64,000 nucleotides of DNA from Algibacter_G agarivorans (GTDB lineage: Bacteria; Bacteroidota; Bacteroidia; Flavobacteriales; Flavobacteriaceae): positions 14,190 through 78,189 of the forward strand of contig NZ_BAABJJ010000008.1 of NCBI RefSeq assembly GCF_039543245.1. Reading direction: 5' to 3'. Made by a program: the position numbers and the translations under genes. The notes under the pieces were generated by a model, which was not told where the DNA came from, ran no database searches, and saw only the letters and a program-made list of their open reading frames with translations. Positions 16,748 through 26,225 of the stretch are shown here, in pieces. Each line of letters begins with the position of its first letter. Within the stretch, counting starts at the first letter, position 1.

Positions 16748-17260
16748 ATGAGTGTTATTGATATTGTTCTAGGGGCATTAATTTTATTTGGGTTGGTTCG
16801 TGGTTTTATGAAAGGGCTTTTTGTTGAAGTGGCTTCTTTGGTGGCTTTGGTTGCTGGGGTATATGGCGCCATACATTTTAGCAATTTTGCTGCCGCATTT
16901 TTACAAACCAAAACAGAATGGAACGAAAAAACGATTAATATTACGGCTTTTGCTGTAACCTTCGTCATCATCGTTTTGGCTATTGGGCTAGCGGGAAAAG
17001 CATTAACCAAATTAGCTAATTTTGCTGCTTTAGGGATCATTAACAAGCTTGCTGGTGGTATTTTTGGGGCATTAAAAATTGCCTTGATTTTAAGTGTGAT
17101 TTTAAACGTTTTTGATAAACTGAATAACACCATAACCCTTTTAGATGATGAAACGAAACAGGAGTCCGCAACTTATAAACCCGTAAAATCTTTAGTGCCG
17201 ATGATTTTTCCGAATATATTGGAACCTAATGAAGATGAAGCCCCTAAGACTGAAATATAA
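16748..17260 (+). CDS. CvpA family membrane protein
   Basis: A 170-residue protein with four hydrophobic segments (about residues 2-18, 24-45, 60-82 and 97-118), a highly conserved start MSVIDIVLGALILFGLVRGF and a hydrophilic tail, matching the CvpA (colicin V production) family. Family members are linked to colicin V secretion, purF operon expression and envelope-stress tolerance; the biochemical role is not settled. Monocistronic, with a bidirectional terminator right after the stop codon. Confidence 0.88.
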   Translation: MSVIDIVLGALILFGLVRGFMKGLFVEVASLVALVAGVYGAIHFSNFAAAFLQTKTEWNEKTINITAFAVTFVIIVLAIGLAGKALTKLANFAALGIINKLAGGIFGALKIALILSVILNVFDKLNNTITLLDDETKQESATYKPVKSLVPMIFPNILEPNEDEAPKTEI

Positions 17261-17290
17261 AAAAAGCCACTTTAAAAAAATGGCTTTTTT
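17261..17290. terminator. Bidirectional intrinsic terminator
   Basis: AAAAAGCCA and TGGCTTTTTT arms lie between convergent cvpA and a carbonic anhydrase gene, with A and T runs on both sides so that either strand can end here. Confidence 0.8.
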
Positions 17291-17294
17291 GAAT

Positions 17295-17921
17295 TTAATC
17301 TAAATGATAGATTTCCATAATATCTTTTAAATACTTTTCAAAATTGATTTTTAAATCAATTAATTTTCCTGTGTGCACATCAAACACCCAACCGTGAACT
17401 ACTAAACCTCTATCTCTATAGGCTTTTTGTACCGCAGCGGTTTTAATAAGATTTACACATTGTTCTTTTACATTAAGCTCAACTAATCTATCATATTTTT
17501 TATCTTCATCTTCAATGGCATTTAATTCTAATTTATGAATTCTATACACATCGCGAATGTTACGTAACCAAGGGTTTAAAATACCTAAATCTGCTGATTG
17601 CATTGCTGCTTTTACACCACCACAGGCATAATGTCCGCAAACCACAATATGATTTACTTTTAAATGATTAACCGCATAATTAACAACTGACATCACATTC
17701 AAATCTATACTAATAACCATATTGGCTATGTTACGGTGCACAAATACTTCACCAGGGCCAAGTCCCATTAAATCTTCAGCAGTAACCCGACTATCGCTAC
17801 AACCAATATATAAAAGTTCTGGGTTTTGACCTTTACCAAGCTCTTCAAAGTATTTTTCATCTCCAGCTAACCTGTCTTTAATCCACTTTTCGTTATTTTT
17901 AAATACTTTTTTTAAATCCAT
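17295..17921 (-). CDS. Beta-carbonic anhydrase (SulP-linked)
   Basis: Beta-class carbonic anhydrase interconverts CO2 and bicarbonate. The zinc ligands Cys41, His97 and Cys100 (GCSDSRV and CGHYACGG) and the Asp43-Arg45 dyad are intact in this 208-residue protein. It follows the SulP transporter by 10 bp on the same strand, so the two are probably cotranscribed and work together: bicarbonate uptake by the transporter and conversion in the cytoplasm. No signal peptide was seen. Confidence 0.93.
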   Translation of the reverse strand: MDLKKVFKNNEKWIKDRLAGDEKYFEELGKGQNPELLYIGCSDSRVTAEDLMGLGPGEVFVHRNIANMVISIDLNVMSVVNYAVNHLKVNHIVVCGHYACGGVKAAMQSADLGILNPWLRNIRDVYRIHKLELNAIEDEDKKYDRLVELNVKEQCVNLIKTAAVQKAYRDRGLVVHGWVFDVHTGKLIDLKINFEKYLKDIMEIYHLD

Positions 17922-17931
17922 AATCTTTATT

Positions 17932-19794
17932 TTAAATTTTGTCTTTAATATTTTGTTTTATCCATTGCATACAATCATTGAACTTATTAAATATATGCTC
18001 ATTTGGAATTAAATCTGGAATAATATCAATGCGTTCCATCATATACTTAGGCTGTTTTAGCAATCCAACAAAAACAACTTCAATCCCTTTTTTATTTAAA
18101 TCTTGAAGCATGTCTTCCATGGCGTAAAGCCCTGATTGGTCCATATATTGCATACGTCCTAATCTTAAAATGACGGTTTTAGCAGTTTCTGGTATTTGAA
18201 GTGTTAAAGCTTGAAAATCACTAGTAGAGCCAAAAAACAAGGGGCCTTTCAAGTGTTTGATAAACACTTCTTCTTTTAAGTTTGAAGGAAATTCTCCCTC
18301 ATCTGCCCATGCTTCCTCTTTAAGCGCTTTGACATCTGAACGTTCAGCAGTTAAATCTCCAATTTTCTTCATAAACATTAAAGAGGCTATTACTAACCCA
18401 ATGCCAACAGCATAAACCAAGTTCCAAAATGTAGAAAGTAATAATACTACAATCATTATTAATACTTCTGAACTCATTTTAAATGGTCCAATTTTAACAT
18501 CTCTTGGAAGTGCTGGTATCGCTTTCAAGCCTTTATAATCCATTACCCCTATACCTACTGTAATTAATATTCCAGCTAGTACAGCCGCAGGGATTTGAGA
18601 CGCCACTGGCCCTAAGCCTAAAAGAATAATTAATAGCATAACTCCTGCAATCATCCCCGATAGTTTTGTTTTTCCACCAGATGTAATATTTACTACGGTT
18701 CTTATTGTTGCTCCTGCTCCAGGAATTCCGCCAAAAATAGCGGCGATACTATTACCAATACCTTGACCTACCAACTCTTTATTTGGTTTATGTTTAGTTT
18801 TTGTCATGTTATCTGCCACCACACTAGTAAGCAAAGAATCTATGGCACCTAAAAGCGCTAAAGTCAACGCTGTAAAAACATAAGGCGTTATACTACTTAT
18901 ACTAAAACTTGTAAAAATCTCTAAATTTGGAATAGGCAATCCACTAGGGATTTCTTCAATGGGTCTATAATTTAATCCGAAGCCTACAGCTATACCAGAC
19001 ATGACCACCAACGCGACCAAAGTACTCGGCACTGCTTTAGTAATCCTTTTAAATCCGTATATGATAAAAATGGTTCCTAAAGCTAAAATTAACTCCAACC
19101 AATTAATACTTTGAATAGCCTTTGGAAAGGCCTTTATAGCTCCCAAGGCTCCAGAAGCCTCCTTTGCAGCTAAAGTTTGAGATTCTTTTAATATAGCTTC
19201 TTGAGAAATTTCATGAGCACGATTTAAGGTTTCTTTAAAATCCTCAAGTACTAAAATACCTTCTCCTGCTTCTTCTTTTAAAATATTTTCGAGAATAACT
19301 TCTTCTGCTTGAGGTTTAAAAGTATCAACAAACTCCATATCTTCTTTTGGATAGTACCCTAAAGACGGTAATATTTGAGTTAGTAAAATAATAACGCCAA
19401 TAGCCGTCATAAAACCTGATACAACTGGATACGGAATGTATCTAATATACTTCCCTAATCCTAAAACCCCTAAACCAATTTGCATTAATCCTGCTAGTAA
19501 AAATACAGTAAGAATTACTGGTAATGCTTTATTAACATCACCGTCATTTGTTGCAATGATACCTGCAATAACGATCATACTTACAGCAGTCATTGGAGCT
19601 GTTGGTCCAGAAATTTGTGTGCTTGTACCACCAAAAAGAGCAGCAAAGAAGCTTATAAAAATAGCACCATAAAGACCAGCTGTTGGACCTAAACCAGATG
19701 AAACACCAAACGCTAGAGCTAACGGTAAAGCTACAATTCCTGCAGTAATGCCTCCAAAGGCATCTCCCTTTATATTTGAAAATAAGTTTTTCAT
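17932..19794 (-). CDS. SulP-family anion transporter with STAS domain (1)
   Basis: The 620-residue protein starts at the ATG at 19794 (MKNLFSNIKGDAFGGITAGI). The first two-thirds has the SulP fold with about 12-14 membrane segments and conserved TQISGPTAPMTAV and GGIPGAGATIRTVVNITSGG motifs. The C-terminal 110 residues form a STAS domain (ILRLGRMQYMDQSGLYAMED). An extra hydrophilic insert (about residues 155-215) interrupts the membrane part. SulP proteins carry sulfate, bicarbonate or other anions; pairing with a carbonic anhydrase points to bicarbonate. Confidence 0.9.
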   Translation of the reverse strand: MKNLFSNIKGDAFGGITAGIVALPLALAFGVSSGLGPTAGLYGAIFISFFAALFGGTSTQISGPTAPMTAVSMIVIAGIIATNDGDVNKALPVILTVFLLAGLMQIGLGVLGLGKYIRYIPYPVVSGFMTAIGVIILLTQILPSLGYYPKEDMEFVDTFKPQAEEVILENILKEEAGEGILVLEDFKETLNRAHEISQEAILKESQTLAAKEASGALGAIKAFPKAIQSINWLELILALGTIFIIYGFKRITKAVPSTLVALVVMSGIAVGFGLNYRPIEEIPSGLPIPNLEIFTSFSISSITPYVFTALTLALLGAIDSLLTSVVADNMTKTKHKPNKELVGQGIGNSIAAIFGGIPGAGATIRTVVNITSGGKTKLSGMIAGVMLLIILLGLGPVASQIPAAVLAGILITVGIGVMDYKGLKAIPALPRDVKIGPFKMSSEVLIMIVVLLLSTFWNLVYAVGIGLVIASLMFMKKIGDLTAERSDVKALKEEAWADEGEFPSNLKEEVFIKHLKGPLFFGSTSDFQALTLQIPETAKTVILRLGRMQYMDQSGLYAMEDMLQDLNKKGIEVVFVGLLKQPKYMMERIDIIPDLIPNEHIFNKFNDCMQWIKQNIKDKI

Positions 19795-19841
19795 ATGTGA
19801 AATTAAGTTAAGAAATACCAAGATAATCCAACTTTGTTCAA

Positions 19842-19880
19842 AAAAAAAGCCAATATCGAAAAGTATTAGCTTTTTTACTT
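19842..19880 (-). terminator. Terminator-like hairpin between the two SulP units
   Basis: AAAAGC-AATA and TATT-GCTTTT arms are followed on the minus strand by nine Ts. It lies after the second carbonic anhydrase gene and separates that operon from SulP(1). The 300-bp gap 19795-20093 holds no ORF; a short direct repeat (ATCATGGRATTAGT) lies near 20000 and 20030. Confidence 0.6.
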
Positions 19881-20093
19881 TAGTTTAATTTTTAAACTAA
19901 GGAATTTTCCCTTATTATAATATTAGATTAATTTCTACTTGTGTTTCAACTCTGTATTTTGTTTACATTTTTACCAATACAAAAGAATCAAAATTACCAT
20001 CATGGAATTAGTCAAATAATGATAGTAGTAATCATGGGATTAGTGCTATCACATTAACTGTCTTATTCATACTAATCTTTCCCAATAATTTGG

Positions 20094-20723
20094 TTATTCA
20101 TAAAAATCAACGGCACCTGTATTGATGTCATACATAGCACCAATAATTTTTATCTCACCACCCTTTTCCATTTCAGAAAGAATTGGGCTTTCTTTATATA
20201 TTCTATCAATGGTTAACTCTACATTCTTTTTTGATACTGTATCAACAAAATCTAAGTTTTTAGAGTTTCTTAAAGTTTCATCTTTAGGTTCTGATACGGC
20301 ATTTACTGCTGGTGTGATTTTTTCAATAAGCTTGGTTAAATTACCCATCTTCGCATCGTCACAAGCTCCTTTTATAGCCCCACAACTTGTGTGACCTAAA
20401 ACAACAATTAGCTTTGTTCCTGCAAGTTTAGAGGCAAATTCCATACTCCCTAAAATGTCTTCGTTTACAAAATTTCCGGCAATTCTAACACTAAAAATAT
20501 CGCCTAAACCTTGATCGAAAACTAGCTCTGCAGATACTCTAGAATCTATACAGCTTAAAATGGTTGCAAACGGAAATTGCCCATCACTAGTATCGTTAAC
20601 TTGCTCCAATAAATTTCGGTTCGCTTTTAAGTTTTGTTGAAATCTTTGATTTCCTTCTTTTAAAAATTGTAATGCCTTTTCAGGCGTCATTGTTGATTGT
20701 GTTTCTTTTGTATGTGCTTTCAT
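20094..20723 (-). CDS. Beta-carbonic anhydrase (second)
   Basis: A 209-residue beta-carbonic anhydrase with Cys58, Asp60 and Arg62 in LSCIDSRVSAELV and His111/Cys114 in LGHTSCGAIKGA. It differs clearly from the first (17.3 kb) and so is a separate lineage rather than a recent duplicate. It is the last gene of a SulP-Usp-CA operon, 35 bp after the stress-protein gene. No signal peptide; cytoplasmic. Confidence 0.93.
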   Translation of the reverse strand: MKAHTKETQSTMTPEKALQFLKEGNQRFQQNLKANRNLLEQVNDTSDGQFPFATILSCIDSRVSAELVFDQGLGDIFSVRIAGNFVNEDILGSMEFASKLAGTKLIVVLGHTSCGAIKGACDDAKMGNLTKLIEKITPAVNAVSEPKDETLRNSKNLDFVDTVSKKNVELTIDRIYKESPILSEMEKGGEIKIIGAMYDINTGAVDFYE

Positions 20724-20758
20724 GATATTTTATTTAATGGTTTATATTTACGCCTATT

Positions 20759-21577
20759 TTAATTGTTAACGTATCTGGCTGTTAACAACATTGACACGTT
20801 TATTTTGTTTACTATGTTCTTAATATCTGATTTTATCAATGCGGTATTTCCGTTATTCACGCTTCTATCTACACACAATAAGTTTATACTGCTTTTTGAT
20901 AAATAGTTTGAAAGATTGCTAATTGTATTGTCGTTATGCTCAAATACATATTCAACGGTTTTTTTAGTTGCTGGGTTGTCTGTCTCTATTGGTGTATTGT
21001 TTGAACTGTTAACAATTCTGAATGATTTCAATGGTTCGTCGGTTTGCTTTATTAAATCGTCAGCAAATGCTACATTAATTAACTGTTCCGCATCACTAAG
21101 CAACCCTATTGACAACTTTTTATTTGGCTCTAAAGTATTTTTATCATCAACTATCATAACCATACCGTCGTATTTTTTTAAAATAAAATTGATCACTTTA
21201 TCGCCTATTAAGCTAATTGGCATTGATTTCCTTTTTCCTAAAACAATGACATCTGGCTGATTTTCTTTAATATATTGCTTAATTTCATTTTTTACATTTC
21301 CAAAAGCATAACTGTAGTCTATAGCTACGCCATACGCTTTAGACGCAGAATCTACAAATTTTTCAATGCCTTTTTTGGTTACCGTATGTTGTTCATTTAT
21401 GGTTCTAAAAGCTGATAATTGGCTTTCTCTCTCAACAACATCTGTTGGTTTTTTTACATGGAAAAACTTAACTTCTCCGCCTATTATTTTAGCAAGACTT
21501 ACAGAACTTTTTAGTATTTCAGTTGTATTCTCTTTTAAGTCTGAAAGAACTAGTATTTTATATTTATTATTTTTCAT
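20759..21577 (-). CDS. Universal stress protein (UspA-like), two-domain
   Basis: The 272-residue product begins KYKILVLSDLKENTTEILKS, a UspA-type alpha/beta fold, with DVIVLGKRKSMPISLIGDKV near residue 110, a degenerate form of the ATP-binding loop (G-2x-G-9x-G). The length suggests two domains, the second diverged. It is 11 bp after SulP(2) and before a carbonic anhydrase. Being inside a transport operon, it may regulate the transporter, but that is inference. Confidence 0.8.
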   Translation of the reverse strand: MKNNKYKILVLSDLKENTTEILKSSVSLAKIIGGEVKFFHVKKPTDVVERESQLSAFRTINEQHTVTKKGIEKFVDSASKAYGVAIDYSYAFGNVKNEIKQYIKENQPDVIVLGKRKSMPISLIGDKVINFILKKYDGMVMIVDDKNTLEPNKKLSIGLLSDAEQLINVAFADDLIKQTDEPLKSFRIVNSSNNTPIETDNPATKKTVEYVFEHNDNTISNLSNYLSKSSINLLCVDRSVNNGNTALIKSDIKNIVNKINVSMLLTARYVNN

Positions 21578-21588
21578 AATTCTTGGTA

Positions 21589-23181
21589 TTAACTTAAACT
21601 CATTTCTGATTTTGGTCTTTCATTAAAAAACTTAATAAAACTGGATGGATTTTCAACAATACCACGTTTTGAAACCAGCTTAATATCAATATTTCTTTCT
21701 TTCGATTTATAAAGAAAATCTTCTAGAATTTCGATAATATCATTATCCAAATACCTGGTTTTAAGCAAGTTTATTTCTAAAAAGGTGTCTCTAGGCAAAC
21801 TGTCTAATTCCTTTAGAATAGCACCTTTGTTAAAAAACGTTACTTCTTCTGCAAGTGTCATGCTTATTCTATGCTTTCCATTACTTTTATCTTCAATGTG
21901 AAGGAAATGAGAATTTTGGTAGCTTTTTAATAAAATAACAACAATACCAACAGCAAGACCTAAACCTATACCCCAAAGCAAATCAATAAATACGATTCCT
22001 AAAACAGTAACATTAAACGGAATCCATTGTTTCCATCCTAAATCATACATTTTCTTAAACAACCCTGGTTTTGCAAGTTTATAACCAACGACAAGTAAAA
22101 TAGCAGCTAAAACTGAAAGCGGAATCATATTCAACAACCTAGGAATTAAAATAACTGAGATTAATAAAAAGAAGCCATGAATAATAGCAGACATTTTAGA
22201 GACACCACCAGATTGAATATTTGCCGAACTACGTACAATAACTTGGGTTATAGGTAAACCTCCTATCAATCCAGAAAGTATGTTTCCTGTTCCCTGAGCC
22301 AATAACTCTCTATTAGTTGGAGTTACATTTTTGTGAGGATCTAGTCTATCGGTAGCTTCAACACACAATAGTGTTTCTAAACTTGCTACTAAAGCTATGG
22401 TAAAAGCTACAATCCATATATCTGGATTTGTTATAGCGCTAAAATTTGGAAAACTAAACTGACCCAAAAAGGATGCAGTATCTTCAGGAACGGGAACACT
22501 AACTAAATGAGACTGTGATATTGATAAGGCCTCATTTGATTGTGTTACGGCATAAAACACAATTCCAACAACAACTGCTACTAACGGTCCCTGTACTAAT
22601 TGAAATATTTTGCCTTTTTTTGATAGAACCTTTTCCCATAGTATTAAAATCCCCAAACCAATAAACCCAATTAAAGCAGAGCCTGGAGTGATAAATTTTA
22701 AGGTTTTATAAAGGTCAGAAAAAGTATTTTCTCCATCAACCTGAAAGAAGGCAAAATCGCCTTCTGGATCTGCATCATATCCAAAAAAGTGAGGTATTTG
22801 CTTTAAAATAATAATAATACCAATTCCTGTTAGCATACCTTTAATAACAGAAGACGGGAAATAATATCCAATAACCCCAGCTTTTAAAATACCAAACAGA
22901 ATTTGAATAATGCCTCCTAAAACAACGGCAACTAAAAAATTCTCATAGCCTCCTAAGGTACCAATAGCCGTTAATACGATAGCCGCTAAACCAGCTGCAG
23001 GACCACTAACTCCAATTTTAGAGCCACTTAATCCACCAACTACAATTCCTCCAATAATACCTGCAATTAATCCTGAAAAAAGTGGTGCACCACTTGCTAA
23101 AGCAATACCTAAACATAACGGTAATGCGACAAAAAATACGACTATACTCGCTGGCAAGTCATTCTTAATAGTTTTAAACAT
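21589..23181 (-). CDS. SulP-family anion transporter with STAS domain (2)
   Basis: The 530-residue transporter opens MFKTIKNDLPASIVVFFVAL and has the SulP motifs GSKIGVSGPAAGLAAI and IGGLPITQVIVRSSANIQSG, about 12 membrane segments and a short C-terminal STAS-like domain. It is the first gene of the SulP-Usp-carbonic anhydrase operon, which suggests bicarbonate import. Sulfate transport is the alternative. It differs from SulP(1) in lacking the long insert and having a shorter tail. Confidence 0.9.
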   Translation of the reverse strand: MFKTIKNDLPASIVVFFVALPLCLGIALASGAPLFSGLIAGIIGGIVVGGLSGSKIGVSGPAAGLAAIVLTAIGTLGGYENFLVAVVLGGIIQILFGILKAGVIGYYFPSSVIKGMLTGIGIIIILKQIPHFFGYDADPEGDFAFFQVDGENTFSDLYKTLKFITPGSALIGFIGLGILILWEKVLSKKGKIFQLVQGPLVAVVVGIVFYAVTQSNEALSISQSHLVSVPVPEDTASFLGQFSFPNFSAITNPDIWIVAFTIALVASLETLLCVEATDRLDPHKNVTPTNRELLAQGTGNILSGLIGGLPITQVIVRSSANIQSGGVSKMSAIIHGFFLLISVILIPRLLNMIPLSVLAAILLVVGYKLAKPGLFKKMYDLGWKQWIPFNVTVLGIVFIDLLWGIGLGLAVGIVVILLKSYQNSHFLHIEDKSNGKHRISMTLAEEVTFFNKGAILKELDSLPRDTFLEINLLKTRYLDNDIIEILEDFLYKSKERNIDIKLVSKRGIVENPSSFIKFFNERPKSEMSLS

Positions 23182-23263
23182 ATTATAATAATTTTCTACT
23201 CTTGGTATATAAATATCAAAAGTTGTTAAAATGAATTCGACTTAAAAGTCTATAAACCGGAAA

Positions 23264-23566
23264 TTATAATATGTTACACTCTGGGGGTGGGGAAATTAAA
23301 TTTAAGTGAGGTTTAGGATAATTTTTAAAATAGTATCCTAAATTATTTTCAACTTCTGAAGAAGCAAAATCTAAATCTGAATTATTTAATTCTAAAAACA
23401 AAAGTTCTATTTCTTTGTTTTTTTCACTTGCTTTTTCTTCTTCTTCAGAAGACGCATAGAAAGCAGAAACATCAACAGAATCGTCTACCAAAAAAATAAT
23501 TGTTGGTGCCGTTAAAAACAACAAAAACAATGAAGATAATAATATAGAAACAATTCTCCTTGACAT
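23264..23566 (-). CDS. Small membrane-anchored hypothetical protein
   Basis: A 100-residue protein with one N-terminal hydrophobic segment (IVSILLSSLFLLFLTAPTII), then an acidic stretch rich in Ser/Glu and a C-terminus PPPECNIL. Short proteins of this type with a proline-rich tail are common in flavobacteria, but I know no function. It lies between the Bat operon and the SulP operon and could be read through from either. Confidence 0.55.
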   Translation of the reverse strand: MSRRIVSILLSSLFLLFLTAPTIIFLVDDSVDVSAFYASSEEEEKASEKNKEIELLFLELNNSDLDFASSEVENNLGYYFKNYPKPHLNLISPPPECNIL

Positions 23567-23612
23567 GTATTTAAAATTAAAAAAGCAAATATAGCGTTTT
23601 GTTAAAGAATAA

Positions 23613-24371
23613 TCAAAAATCCTTCAACAATTTAATGTCATCTGAAACGACCCAACCTGTTTTTCCATCAGAAAGTTTTATTTTTTTCCAATCGTTATAC
23701 GCTTCAACAACCTGAACTTTAGTCCCTTCATGTAATCTAAAAGATTCTTCACTTCTAGTATTAGGGTCGCTTTTTACTTTGCTTTCCTGAGCAAACACAA
23801 TGGCAGGGTTATCTTTTTTATCTAAATTATACTTATGAAACGCAAAGGCTAGAGTTATACAAACGAATACTAATGCTGTTAAACTACCAATAAATGCCAT
23901 GCGTTTATTTATAGTTGAGTACGTAAAATAATAGATTAAAAATAAAATAACAAAACAGAATACCAAACCAACGGAGGCTATTGCCCAATCATCAAAAGAC
24001 ATTTTATTTGTTGTACTTTTTAATAGTTTAGAAAATCCTGCATCTGGAATAACATCTATAGCATCAATAGTCATGTTTTTAGCAAAAGCCGCATTGTTTA
24101 TTATATCAGTATCATCTGGAGCTAATTGTAATGCCTTTTCATAATAATAAATACTAGGTGCAATATTATTTAGCTTGTAATTGGCATTAGCTAAATTGAA
24201 ATATAGATCTGCAGAATGGTTTCCACTTTCTAAAATAGCACTATAATTATCTATAGCTTCGGCATATTTACCATCATTATAAAGGGCATTTGCTTTTTCA
24301 AACAAAGCTTCGTTTTGTGCAAAACCCAAAAAGCTAAATAATAATGATAGTATGTAAAAAGTCTTTTTCAT
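23613..24371 (-). CDS. batE: BatE-like protein: TPR, two membrane segments, SH3-like domain
   Basis: The 252-residue product from the ATG at 24371 has a signal peptide (MKKTFYILSLLFSFLGFAQ), TPR repeats (residues about 20-100: ADLYFNLANANYKL, SIYYYEKALQLAPDD), two transmembrane segments (about 130-190) and a C-terminal bacterial SH3 domain ending in GKTGWVVSDDIKLL. This matches BatE of the Bacteroides aerotolerance locus. The start is 1 bp from the batD stop, so the genes are translationally coupled. Last gene of the operon. Confidence 0.85.
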   Translation of the reverse strand: MKKTFYILSLLFSFLGFAQNEALFEKANALYNDGKYAEAIDNYSAILESGNHSADLYFNLANANYKLNNIAPSIYYYEKALQLAPDDTDIINNAAFAKNMTIDAIDVIPDAGFSKLLKSTTNKMSFDDWAIASVGLVFCFVILFLIYYFTYSTINKRMAFIGSLTALVFVCITLAFAFHKYNLDKKDNPAIVFAQESKVKSDPNTRSEESFRLHEGTKVQVVEAYNDWKKIKLSDGKTGWVVSDDIKLLKDF

Positions 24372-24372
24372 C

Positions 24373-26148
24373 TTAACGTGCTTGTTTATCAATTAAAGAA
24401 ATTGTTTTTGCAGCTTTTCCATAATCTTCTTGCATGGTTGCAATATCAATAGGCGTATAGCGCGCCAGTTCACAGTTTTCTAAAATGCCGCCAAAACTCT
24501 TAATAACTTCATCATCTACTTGTTTTTCTTTTAGCAAACTATTGATTTTATCTTTACTTAAATCATTGGTTTCTATATGTAATTTTGCTTTTAAATAATT
24601 ATGTAATGCTTTCTCAAGGGCAATATAAAACGCTTCTTTTTTACCCAAAGATTTTTTGGCATGGCTCAAATATTTTCTGGCTAATTTATCTGCCTTTCTG
24701 ATTCTGTTGCCATAAACATCAGCATCTCTACTTGCCTTTTTCTTTCTGATAGCAATAGCCAATGGAATTGCTAAAAAGGGCAATAACAACAAGTTCCAAA
24801 ATAAATTGGTTTTAAAGAAATAGTTTGGCTTGATAGTTGAAAATTCTGTTTTTGTTTTAATAAAAGCAAACTGGTCACTATTCAAAACTACTGCTTGTTT
24901 ATTATTATTTGAAACGGTACTTCCTTCATTAGCATTTGTGCTATTTGAAGGTCCATTTAAAACATTAATCACAATTTCATCAGAAGATAAGCGCTTATAT
25001 GTTGCTGTTTTTAAATCGAAATATGAAAAGGAAATGCTAGGTATCGGGTATTTTCCTTTATACTGAGGCACCACCGTATAACTATCTGAAATACTACCTT
25101 TCATGCCCGATAAATTAGTGTTTACATCCTCTTTATGTTCTGGCTCATAAACCTCTAAAGAACTTGGCAATGATATTTTAGGAAGCTTAAAGAGCTTTAA
25201 GTTTCCGTTTCCTCTTGCGCTTACTTTTAGCTGTAAAGATTCCGAAGCGTCTAACTCTGTTTTTGAAGCCACCACATCAAAACTAAAATCACCAACAGCA
25301 CCAGTAAAATCGACTGGTTTACCAGCTTCGGGTAAAGGTTTTACTTGTATTGATTTATTTCCTGCTGAAACCGTTTTGTTAACACGGGTCATTAAAAGAC
25401 TTCCAAAAATATCACGTCTTTTGGAAGGCACGCGCAATGCTATGTTTAAGCTTAATGGCTCTATATTTAATTTGCCTGTTTTTTGAGGATATAATACTGC
25501 TTTTCGTAATACTAAATAGCGATAATCTTCGCCATTATAAGTACCGTTTTGAACCTTCTGCCCTTGTGTGTTTATGGCTTGGCTCCAAAAATCATTGTAG
25601 CGAGGGCTATCGATTTCATTCCAATTATCAACTGCTATTTTAGGCGATACATATAATTTGTAAACCACCGTAATTGCTTCGTTTAAATAAGGATTTGATT
25701 TTGAAACCTCAGCGACTAAATGAATGTTTTCTGAGGCTAAATAAGTGGGATCATTCGGGTCTTTAGGAATATCAACAGCTCCGGTAACTATAACTTTTAC
25801 AGGTGTTGTTTTAAAGTTTTCTCCTTTAATTGTTATGGTTGCTTGCGAAATGGTGAAGTTCCCTCGCTGTTTTGGTGCTAAAAAGTAACTGTATGTTTTT
25901 TTATAAGAACGCACCCCATTAATCCATGAATTACTAACCGATTGATTTGGTCCGCCAACAACCGTAAAGCCCGAAAAACTTGGCGGATTAAAATTATCTC
26001 CATCTTGGTTCATTTCAAAATCAACACGTAAACGTTCGTTAACCCCTAGCTTTTGCTTGCTTACTTTGGCTTCAAATTTTACTTGCGCAGAAACGATACT
26101 TGTAGTAAGTATGAATAGTAATATGGTTATGTGTTTTATTAAGTTCAT
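24373..26148 (-). CDS. batD: BatD protein
   Basis: A 591-residue exported protein: signal peptide (IVSAQ), then several immunoglobulin-like beta domains beginning VKFEAKVSKQKLGVNERLRV and including PQRGNFTISQATITI, and a late transmembrane segment (FWNLLLLPFLAIPLAIAI) with a cytoplasmic helical tail. This is the Pfam BatD layout. BatD works with BatA/B in the periplasm in oxygen tolerance of Bacteroides. It lies between batC and batE. Confidence 0.9.
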   Translation of the reverse strand: MNLIKHITILLFILTTSIVSAQVKFEAKVSKQKLGVNERLRVDFEMNQDGDNFNPPSFSGFTVVGGPNQSVSNSWINGVRSYKKTYSYFLAPKQRGNFTISQATITIKGENFKTTPVKVIVTGAVDIPKDPNDPTYLASENIHLVAEVSKSNPYLNEAITVVYKLYVSPKIAVDNWNEIDSPRYNDFWSQAINTQGQKVQNGTYNGEDYRYLVLRKAVLYPQKTGKLNIEPLSLNIALRVPSKRRDIFGSLLMTRVNKTVSAGNKSIQVKPLPEAGKPVDFTGAVGDFSFDVVASKTELDASESLQLKVSARGNGNLKLFKLPKISLPSSLEVYEPEHKEDVNTNLSGMKGSISDSYTVVPQYKGKYPIPSISFSYFDLKTATYKRLSSDEIVINVLNGPSNSTNANEGSTVSNNNKQAVVLNSDQFAFIKTKTEFSTIKPNYFFKTNLFWNLLLLPFLAIPLAIAIRKKKASRDADVYGNRIRKADKLARKYLSHAKKSLGKKEAFYIALEKALHNYLKAKLHIETNDLSKDKINSLLKEKQVDDEVIKSFGGILENCELARYTPIDIATMQEDYGKAAKTISLIDKQAR

Positions 26149-26225
26149 TATATATTTTAGATTTACGATTTACGATTGCAGTATTAGTTAAATCAACATT
26201 CGTAAGTCGTCTATCGTAATTCGTT

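Noticed and set aside
16738..17133. A 131-codon minus-strand ORF opposite cvpA
   Set aside because: It runs antisense to the well-recognised CvpA membrane protein and has no features of its own.
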